From: Prevotella sp.
GTDB lineage: Bacteria > Bacteroidota > Bacteroidia > Bacteroidales > Bacteroidaceae
NCBI GenBank assembly: GCA_017443345.1
Contig: JAFSNR010000171.1
Coordinates: forward strand, 1 to 64,000
Reading direction: 5' to 3'
DNA: 64,000 nt
Within the stretch, counting starts at the first letter, position 1, and the number at the start of each line of letters is the position of its first letter. Shown in pieces: positions 31,601-42,000 of the stretch. The position numbers were made by a program, and so were the translations under genes. The notes under the pieces were generated by a model. That model saw only the letters and a list, made by a program, of their open reading frames with translations. It did no database searches and was not told where the DNA came from.

Positions 31601-32962
31601 TCACTTAATCACGACCTTTTTACCATTCTTGATATAGAGTCCCTTCTTAGTGGGAGCGGTGGGCAACTGACGGCCATCGAGGGTGTACCAGGCAGATTGG
31701 CCCTCTACCTTATTATTATATATAGGAGCGATGGCCGTAGTGCCATCGCCATGGAGCGAATAGCTACCACGGGTGCGCATCTCCGATGTCGCCTGGAGGT
31801 AGACATTGCCTGTTGGGATGACACCTGCCTGGGAGTAGTAGAATACGTCGTTGTAGAGGATATAAGCATCACCGAGACTTACCTCATGACCACCTTTTCC
31901 TTCGTCTTGTGCCACTTTCAGCAGACTGGTAGTCCTCGAAGGCTCTTCGTCCGTGGGTGCGGTATAGATAGTAACATCTGAAGGAATCTCCTTCGCGTTG
32001 TACACCAGAACGGCCATACCTGATGTGATGACCTTAACTTCAGTCAGACTCAAATTGGTCTCATTGATACCCGTGATGGCATAAGCCTTCAGTACTGATG
32101 GTACCACGATGGTTTCACTGGCTGCAAAAGTGTCGTACTCGTTGCTGGCGCTGAACTTGATGTTATCCATCCTAACGGCATTCTCACTGCCCATCGTAAA
32201 GTCCTTCCAGCCATCGGTGATATTATACTCCGTCAACAAGTTGGCTGGCACATTAATCTTGAGACCTTCATTGGCAGGGATAGCGCCCTCGCCCATCTTC
32301 AACACCTGATTGGCATTATCAATCCTGATGCTCGTCAGACTGGTACAGCCAGCAAAGATATTCGCACCGATACTGGTAACACCCTTCTCGATCACCACAC
32401 TGGTCACCTGTGCTCTGACAGATGCCCATGGATCTGTCTCGCCACCAAAGTCAACAGTAGATCCCTCGCCCGTGATCATCATAGTGCCGTTGTCCGCATC
32501 ATACGACCAGGTGACATTAGAACCCTCTGCACTGATATCATTAGTGGGTTCCTGAGGCCCTGGTCCCGGCTCTGGCTGCACCTCCACAACATGGAAGTTC
32601 GCCTCCTTCACCCAAGCACCAAGTCCAGCTTTTACCGTAAAGGTATAGTCGCGCTTCAGGGTCAGGTCCTCGGGATCATCACCCGAGAGTTCAATATCGC
32701 CGACCACCTCAGGCGCACGCGTACCACCTGGGGCAACAGTCGAAACAACCTTGATATCCTTCTTGGCGATGTAATAACCCTCAGCAGGGGCCACTGTCAG
32801 CGTCACGAGCACACTTCCGTCCTCAGAGGCTTCTGCCTGATTGGCAGAAATCGAACCACCCGTATAGGATTCATTCAGGTCGATCTTGACCTGCGCCGTC
32901 GCTGCCATACTGACGATTGTCAGCACTGCCAGCATCCAGATTCTGTTCATTACCTTTTTCAT
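31601..32962 (-). CDS. Secreted BspA-like leucine-rich repeat protein with T9SS-like C-terminal tail
   Basis: 453 residues. Signal peptide (MLAVLTIVSMAATAQ). Residues about 25-125 form the beta domain shared with giant protein B (APAEGYYIAKKDIKVV ... GLGAWVKEANF). After a Pro/Gly linker (EPGPGPQEP) comes a BspA-type LRR segment (VTSVVIEKGVTSIGANIFAGCTSLTSIRI). The C-terminus WYTLDGRQ...KGLYIKNGKKVVIK is the short tail common on Prevotella surface proteins, resembling T9SS type A sorting signals. It lies between the two giant genes, so it may be their partner on the surface. Confidence 0.85.
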   Translation of the reverse strand: MKKVMNRIWMLAVLTIVSMAATAQVKIDLNESYTGGSISANQAEASEDGSVLVTLTVAPAEGYYIAKKDIKVVSTVAPGGTRAPEVVGDIELSGDDPEDLTLKRDYTFTVKAGLGAWVKEANFHVVEVQPEPGPGPQEPTNDISAEGSNVTWSYDADNGTMMITGEGSTVDFGGETDPWASVRAQVTSVVIEKGVTSIGANIFAGCTSLTSIRIDNANQVLKMGEGAIPANEGLKINVPANLLTEYNITDGWKDFTMGSENAVRMDNIKFSASNEYDTFAASETIVVPSVLKAYAITGINETNLSLTEVKVITSGMAVLVYNAKEIPSDVTIYTAPTDEEPSRTTSLLKVAQDEGKGGHEVSLGDAYILYNDVFYYSQAGVIPTGNVYLQATSEMRTRGSYSLHGDGTTAIAPIYNNKVEGQSAWYTLDGRQLPTAPTKKGLYIKNGKKVVIK

Positions 32963-32991
32963 AATGCTTCTATTTTAAATTTTTACTTTTT

Positions 32992-33026
32992 CACTTTTCA
33001 CTATTCACTTTTCACTTCTCACTTCT
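32992..33026 (-). repeat. Five CACTTTT-type heptads after giant gene A
   Basis: Units CACTTTT, CACTATT, CACTTTT, CACTTCT, CACTTCT: the reverse complement of the AAGTGAA family at 464-498. Degenerate copies continue into the giant gene's stop codon at 33030-33032. Confidence 0.8.
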
Positions 33027-33029
33027 CTA

Positions 33030-36000
33030 TCACTTCACTATCACTTTCTTCACATACTTGCCGTTATCGGCATAGACGATATAGACGCCTGCGCTGTAGA
33101 CCTGCGTCTCCACAAACTCACTCGACTGGATCGAGTAAGCTGCCAGCGTAACACCAGCAGGTGTAACGATGCGTACATCGGTTGTATAGCGCAACTGCGA
33201 CTCCACGCAGATCTTCTTCTTTCCAGCCGTCACAATCAGGTCGTCATCACCGCCTAACTGATTCTGAGCCTTGGGCACATTCATCTGAGCCATATCACCG
33301 CTAAAGATAATGCTGTTGACATTCCCCTCGCCACGGGTTTCCTGTGCTCCTGACTTCTTCATGAAGTAAGGACGGAAAGGCAATGCCGTCTTAGAGGCTG
33401 TCAGTTTCTTATACTTATTTCCTCCATCGCTGGAATTAAGCAGGAAGTCGCCAGAGGCCAGCTCCTTATTCTGGTAATTCGGATAGAAGATATAATTATC
33501 TTTCTCTACACTCGCCATTTCATCATCACTGACGCCGATCGGTGCCTTCTCAGCCGAGGCGAAGGTGATCGTCTGCGTACCAAGTTTTGCAATGGCCGCA
33601 TAGGTATTCTTGGCTTCGAAATTACCACTTAAGTCAAACTCATAGTAGCTGACTCCAGGGAATCCTATCAGATACGGAGAACCTGCCTTCAGATATGGAT
33701 ACTTATCATAGGTACGCAGACCATTATAATATGACTTGTAGATGTCGCTATTAGCATCTTTACTCTCTGATTGACTATAATAGTAATCATAGAGGAAGGT
33801 GTTGGCATCACTCTTAGAGCCACTTTCTGCAGTAGCAGGATATGTAAACTTGGCCGCCAACTCGTCAGTCGTCGAGGTTGTAGCGTCAATGCCATCGTAT
33901 ACTCTCAGCCAGTACTCATGGCCCTCGGTACTTCCATCGAAGAAGTGGGTAATCTCACCCTTATCCTGTGTCGTTACCAACTCTGCTGTAAACGGCAGAC
34001 TGATATCCTCCCAGCCCTTTGACTTGCCTGTGCTAGTCTCAATCGTCACGAAGTTCTGCGGTTCACGCTGATACCACATGACATTGTTCTCACCCATCTT
34101 GTAGCCAATCGGGCAGTTGAAGTCCTGCTTGTCCACGAGCAGGTGGTCACCAGCAGAAGTCTTGTTGCTGAGGACCAAGTGTCCATAGATAGTTGGAGTG
34201 GGAGCCACCTTGACGCGACGATATACATCATTGATATAGTACTGGCTATAAACCGGTTCCTTGAAGTAATCTGCCAAGACATTATAAGTCTTACCACTAG
34301 CTGGTGCATATACCAGCAGGTTTGGTGTCTCGTCACGGTTCACGATACTAATAAGTCCATCATCGTCGAGCAATGGCTGATAGAACAAGCTACCGTTGAG
34401 TCCTAATTGATATGTCGCATCATTGTGGCCGGCAAAGTCGATGGCCGTCATACCCGGATAGGCCGGATGAGTGTTCAAATCAGCAGCGTTCTCAGGCTTG
34501 GAATGAGATACCAGATTGACACTTGGATTAAAGTGTGCCACACTCATATTCTTATTACCATAGTAGGCGGGTGCACGATAGACGCGGTTGCTCTGGTCGG
34601 TACTCAGCAGACGACCACTGCTCTTCACGATAGGCGACGGCACTTCCTCATGTGGCCTGGCCTCATTCCAATTGTACGTCAGCATCTGTCCGAAGTAGAT
34701 ATAATCATCTGGCCAGATGGGATAATAGCTGGTCTCATTGGTCGTCGTATTGGTATGGGCGCGTTCCTCTGCCGATTCTGGAATATTACCGCCTGCATAG
34801 CGGAAGTCGCCATCTATGAAGCGATCCTCGACATACTTCTCGCCATTATAGCCTGATGAACAATAACTAAAGTTGCTGCCATAATGTCCAGTTTGGGGCT
34901 CCGACAAGGTATTATTATTCGCATTGATGGTGTAATACTGATAGTCTGTGCCCGTTGCGCCAGCATGATCATTGTAACGCTTATAGAGATAGAAGCCATT
35001 GAGATTATAGGCTACGGTTCCATTATAGAAGTCCTTTTCCGACATCGGACGTGCGATGCCATGTGTCTCATCAGAAGTAACCTTATAGGCATTCGTGTCG
35101 AGATAATAACAGTTGACGATCTGCTTGTTACCTGTCGTCGACGGATTTCCAAAAACTGCACGAACACCATCTGGGAATCCTGTCGTCTGCTCACTCTTCA
35201 CCCAACAGTTCTCCACATAACCGTCACCTGTATCAGCCACACCAGCAGAAGTGAATGAACCCATGACGCCAAGATTATAGACATTACCACAGAGACTTCC
35301 AAACAGAGAATTGTTAATACCGCTGATGTAATGTCCATCACCATGGAAGTTACCACTGAAGCACTTGGTCTCATTGCCAATAGGAGTCCAGTTGGTATAG
35401 GCTTTAGGACTCATATTACTCTTCAGGATAAACTCCAGATTATCACAGCCACTGACATGACTGTCGAGCGGAGTATGCCCACCAGAAGCAGAGAGACTCA
35501 GGTCAAAGAAATCCTTCAGCAAGTCGAGTTCGTTCTTGCTGGCATCGCTCTCACATGTACGATTATCGATATAAATCTTTGGGTCACGAATTGCCCCTGG
35601 ATGATCCACATACATGTGGTGCTCCTTGTCCTTCATCACAGCATCGAGGTCATGATAGTTGGCCACCTTGATAGCTACGGGGTTCGAATAGGTCTTGCCC
35701 AGATAATTCTTTGAGTAGAAAGCAACCCATACCTTCTCGTTCTGATACCAATAGACTGGCGTATTACCGTTATCGAAAGGCAATCCGTTACGATGATTCT
35801 CGGCATCGTCGAGGTTGGTGTATATTTCCCATCCGTTACCCATTGGCTCATAGAGTCCGGGATCTACCGTAGGTGCCTTGAGTCCGACAGTATAACCAGG
35901 CAGCACCGTTGCAGGAGGATTCAGCACACCGAGTCTGGGCACACCACTCTCCAGCTGCAGATGGATATTCACCACGTGCAGCTCGTTGGCCTGTTTGATA

Positions 36001-39000
36001 CCGCCACCGTCTTCATCCTCATAATAGGTATACTGATAGACCACTGTAATAATCTTCTCCTTGGTCACATCGTTGATGTCACTCTCCCTGCTCACATAAA
36101 GGGTTGTCGTTCCCGTAGGTTCCTTTCCTTGAATGATAAAGTATTTCTGGTCGTTAGTCAGAGCACCATATTCCGACTTACTGAGAGTCTGGCCCTTTGA
36201 AATTGAACTGCCAGAAGCATTCGTATAGCCCTCATAACAGTAATACTGTTCACCAGTTGAGGTGAATGTGACCCCTTCTACATTTGGATTAGTGTATAAA
36301 TCCGCATCTTCAATCACCTGTCCCTTTCCATAAGGAATACCTTCATAATCGAAATTCTCTTTGGCAAAGTAGACTTTGTCATTTTCGTTAGCAATAACCA
36401 CACGAGTATAGTGACGCTGATCGTTCTTGATCTTGGTTTCAAAGATGGTATTGGAGATACGTGGATTAGTACTGGAGACTGACCCTCCCTCATAAGTCAA
36501 TGTCGTGGTACCACTGTGATCCGCTCCATATGCCTCAGGCTGGAAGACCGCATCGTATTCTACATCCACCTGGTCGCTATAAGGCGATCGATAGGCTTGT
36601 GCTACGGTTTGCGTATTGTTAGCATCATAGAAGTCCAAATAGTTCGGATCCGACAAGACATCAAAGGCATCGTGGTTGTACGTGAAGTTACTACGGTCTG
36701 TCTGGGAGAGTGAACACCATGCACTGATGGCACTATAGTTGGTGCCACTTAAATACTGTTTACCTCCATAATAACCTGGACTCGTGATGATATAGGCAGG
36801 TGTCATCGCTGCAGTGATTTCTAAAGCTTTTGATGAATAGCTGGCACTAGTATTGTTTATCTGACCTTGTGTCATTAAATCATTCAACAACAAATAGTTC
36901 TGATCGTCGAGTTTGACAGTGTTGATACATACAAATGCTTCGCCGAAGGCATCTTTGGTTGTTGCATCTAAAGCATCATATTCTGTAAAAGAGATGGCCG
37001 TACCCTTGTTGACAGTCTTTACTGTACCATTGTAAGTATAGGTCACATTCTGTGTGGCTACATATGCCCTCTCTACTTCAGCCTCAGGATCATTAGGATC
37101 GGTGGTCGTCTTACTGGTATGATGATTCTTTGTATCCTCAGTGATAATCTCACCTTTATTATATTGACGATGTCCGTATACACCATTCGACGCCGTCGTG
37201 AAGGTCGGACCTTCCCGATATCCATCTTGCTCTGTCTGTATTCTATTGGTAGTCACTGTACCATTTTCATTAACAGTATAGGTCGTCGCATCTGTTTCAG
37301 GGCTATACCAGTTGTCCCAGATCTTGGGGCTGTCCATGTCGAACGTCAGTACATAACCCGTATTATGTCCGATATTGTTCGAAGAACGGAAAATGTAATC
37401 GACACCAGCCACATTACCATTACGGTCATGGATATCCTGGCCATTGGCATCCTTAAACGTATGTGAACCTACTCGGAATGTCGTAAAGGCAGTCTCGTCC
37501 ATCACGTAAGTGCCTGCCTCGTATTCGGTCCCGTCAATTGTACATGTCATGCAATTGACATAAGTCTCTTTACGGAATAGTCTCTGCTCATTTGGCTTGA
37601 GATTATGCCAGTCCCACCAGGTGATGACGTCATTCAACTCATAGCTGTCGCTCTCACCGTTGACAAACACCTTATCATATTCCTTCTCGCCTTCTTTGGT
37701 GCCAATCTTGACCACTTGGTCATTATCATTCAATGTATCATAAGCATACAGACTTGGCTTGACGTTCATCAGTTGTAACTTTCCGTGTGAGGCAGCTGTG
37801 ATAGTCAACGGGATCTTCACCTCTTTCGCATATGCATTGGCACTACCTGTATAGGCCGACACATTCACATCGTAGATATATACATCACCCTTCACATACC
37901 AGTAGTGGGCATCAGAATAAGGAGTCTGCCCGATAGTATATGCATTATTCGTGGGGTAGCAGTCGTCTATGATTCGCTTCTGAGGATGGATAAAGTTTCC
38001 TGAGGTTTCATACGACATCGTTTCATAGACGTTGGCCTCATCTCCGCTGATAACTTCAGACGTTGATTCTGTTGACCAGTCTCCATCATCAGCTATAGAA
38101 TAACGATAGCGCTTATGAGTACGTGCATCATCGCGCAATTCTATATTATTTACTTTCTTTTCCCTATTATATTCAGACAAGAGGTCGTTATCCTTGTTTG
38201 GATAATACCTTGGCACACGGTGCTCGTTCTTGGCATACACGAAGCCACCACCCACCTGATCTCTCTTCACATTGATCAAGTCGAGCTCAACCACACCGGT
38301 GATATAGCCATAGTCCTTTTTTTCTGCAGTACTGTTTTCTGTAGTCAGTTCCAGGAACACGCCTGAAGCCAAAGCCACCTGATTGCGACTAGAGCCCTTG
38401 TTTCGGTCACTGCTTGTTGGGTTAGATGCCTTGTGGCTGTAATACGTCTTGCTATTATCCTGTACACCATTTCCATCCACATATGTATCACCAAACTTCA
38501 CGTCACTAGTCAAGTTACCCAGATGGTTTACGACACTATAGATACCGAAGTAGTTACCATGAACAGCATCGTCCCCGGAATCTGTATTAATCACCGAATG
38601 TTGTTGGTTCAGTGATAACTCACCCACACGGTTAATGGTATAGACAGTGGCATCGCCCACGTCGGCCACACGATCCTTGGCACCCTGAAGTACCAGTCGC
38701 GAGCCATAGACACCACAGAGGTCCGCACGCTGGATGGTATTCAGCAGTCGGCCTGCATAGATAGAGCAGAATCCATAAGGTGTAAACGCTGCCTTAATCT
38801 GGGCTGTAGTAGGATTCGTAATTGATGAGGAATTATCAATATACTTCTGATAAACATCCTCATCAATAGGCTGACTTGAGGTTGTATAGGAAGTTCCGTT
38901 GATGATAATATCAGATACGCATACATATTGTAGCTTAAAGTAAGCACGCTCACGGTTGGAAAGATTACGGTAGTCATCAAGTTCAATTCTCGAGTCGAGT

Positions 39001-42000
39001 CTATAGAAGTCCGTGCCGTAGTTAGTGATGTTGAGCTCTCGGTAGCCATCAACCATCGAGAGGTTTCCACCTCCATAGAGACCACCTGTGTGCTCTGTTC
39101 CCACGGTAATGAAGTCACGGTGATAAACATCATAGAGTGTCGCAGTGGTATTTCCATAAACCGTCGTAGCATTAGCGTAGGTCTGGTCACTGTTCGATGA
39201 CACGTTACCTCCAGCGAACACTGCATTATGAATCATCACTCCACGATCATTCTCACCTTCCGTGGTGATAAAGTTCTGCCATTCTACCGGCCAGTCCTCT
39301 GCACTTTTTTCTTTCTTTGGCAAGGTGTTCAGATAATCAGTGGGCACATAGTCGAATGGTTTGTAAGTTATCCCTTCGTATGTTACATTACTACCACCCT
39401 TTTTTATCTGAAGTCTGGGCGCAACCACGACCTTACAATCTTCGGTCAAATGACCATTTTTATAATAATAGGTATGTCCAGGCGAACCCGTAGATGTTTT
39501 GCGGCTTGCATCATCAAAATAACCCGTACTGTAAACATAGCCGACATTTCCACCACCGAAGACATTGCCATAACCATCGGCAATACCAGCCACAGTTCCG
39601 ATCTCACCACCATAGATGTAGACAGCCGTCTGTCCGAATACATATCCGTCAGTATAGCGTCTTTCCTGATCTGCCTTATGACCGAATCCCAGAAGATTGA
39701 ATCCTTTGCCACCGCCATAGACATCACGAAGCACATGACCGTTATACATCTCGACATTTGTCGATCCATAATGATAGACTTGGTTAAGCGTGCGCTTAGC
39801 ACCTTCCTCCTTAGTAGAGCCACGGCCTACAGTGGCAATCTCACCACCACCATAGACACTATTCCTGATTAAGCCACCAAATATAGCAACATTTGAATTA
39901 TCCACATTACTATTATCATCGTATCCGCCGCCATAGACATTACCGCAGTCCTCCAGGCGGTAATTGGGTTGCCCCTTCGGATGAGATTCGTCAGACCATG
40001 TCTCGTCGTGAATCTTCTCCTGATAGTAGTCAGAACCATCCTTTACATAAGTAAGGTCTGTGTTGGTGGTTGGCTCTGCATCGAAATGCTCATAGCCGAT
40101 ATAGCCGTTGTTAAGTGTCACGTGTGTCGTACCATAAACGGCTCCACCCTCACCACCTCCGAAAGCATTTCGCTGGATGGCGGGAACGCCCTTCAGGAAA
40201 CCGTATCCAGTAGGAAGGGAAGCCTGATCCTTGCGGATGCCGATGACGACATGGGTCTCACCCGAGATATCGCCTGTGTCTGAAGCAGAGAGAGCTCCTA
40301 CATGATGACCTACACTGCCTTCCCAGCCTCCACCATAGACATTACGTACACTACCGCCCTCAATGTAGGCATTGGCACTAGCAATAAAGCTGCCAGCTCC
40401 ATGAAGATCTTCTACAGAGCCACTGGTTCCTGCTGCATAAACGTCTTTTCCAACTGTACCACCCAGCAGGGCGATATAGGTCGTTCCTGCAACGACAGCA
40501 TCAGCGCCCAGTCCTCCACCGTATGCGTAGTTCGACACTTCTGCCCCTTGATTGATGATGACATTGGCATTATACTGATAGGTTTTGGTTGAACGGTCGT
40601 CCATCTCTGCCTCTCTTACCAACGGATTATTCAGATTCGTGGCATCATTGTTGACATAGGAGGTACTAGATTCACTGAAGGTAAACGGTGAGGGATCATA
40701 GCCTTCGCCCAGCGTCCAGGCATACAACCAATCTGCTGAGGTAAACTCATTTCCAACTACAGTTTTATCCTCGGAATCTGCTGGCCACTCCGATGGCTTA
40801 TAGGCATTCATGAACTTCTGTACACTCTCGGCATTATGCACCTTTCCTGCCTGTCCACCGCCATAAACCTCATAGACCTTAGCACCGCTTTCCAGATTAA
40901 CCTCAGTATACTCTGACCACGAATCACCACCAAAACCTGCACCATAAACCGTTCCCAAATATAGCGCACCTGTTGTAGGATCCGATTTACCTGTATAAAC
41001 AGGTGCAGAGATATTCACTTTGCCATAGAGCGTACGGCGCTTATTGTTATTACCACCATAGATAGCTCCCTCTACAATGGAGGTTGCACTCCGATAGTTG
41101 ACATTGGCCTCATAGACATCGCATGGATGATAAGTGTCTGTACCGTATGCACCACCGAAAATATTATTGACCTTGATCGTAGAACCCTCAGGTACGTTTA
41201 CCAACGTGCGACGGGTTACACCTTCTTTATAACTGCCACCATAGACATTCTTGATATCGCCACGGATAAGGTCGATAATGGCTGAGCCTTTATCAGGTTG
41301 TCCCTGAATAATTTTTGTTTCATCAGCAGGATCCTTATGATCCACAAGAACTGATGGAGTTATTCCCATACCGACACCACCACACTCTCCACCACCGAAG
41401 ACGACAGTGCTCTGGAAAGCTTGCATGCTTTGAGGAATATCAATGAGAATGTAACTGCGGTTCTGCATCTTGTTCTCCTCTTTCTCACCGAAGAATCCCT
41501 GTCCCGCGCCGTAAATTTGGCCTACCGCATTATACTCGCTGTTACTACTTGAAGGACGGAAATTGATAAAGGCATTGTCCATCCAAGGTTTGGAGTAGCC
41601 GGTGCGAGCCGTTCCTTTGTTTGAATCAGTTGTACCTGTGCCGCCTGAGGCATAGAAGAACTGTCCATATAGTGGATTCGTATAGTCGTAGACGCCATAG
41701 CATCCACCGAAAATCTTCTCAACCCTACCTTGCTGGTATTCGATATAAGCCGAAGCATTGAGCACAGCAGACTTATCATCATTTGATGCGCTGTAGCCAT
41801 GAACCTTGGCCAACGTACCATTACCATTCTCAGTATTATCATCGTCGTCACGTACACGGCTCCAGAACTTACCTTCACCAAGGATTTTTCCACCCAAATC
41901 ATTACCACCATATACATAGTCGCGGACGTATGGGAAGCCATTCACACCGATGTAAGTCTCTGTATGACCATAGATATCTGCATTACAACTGCCAGCAAAC

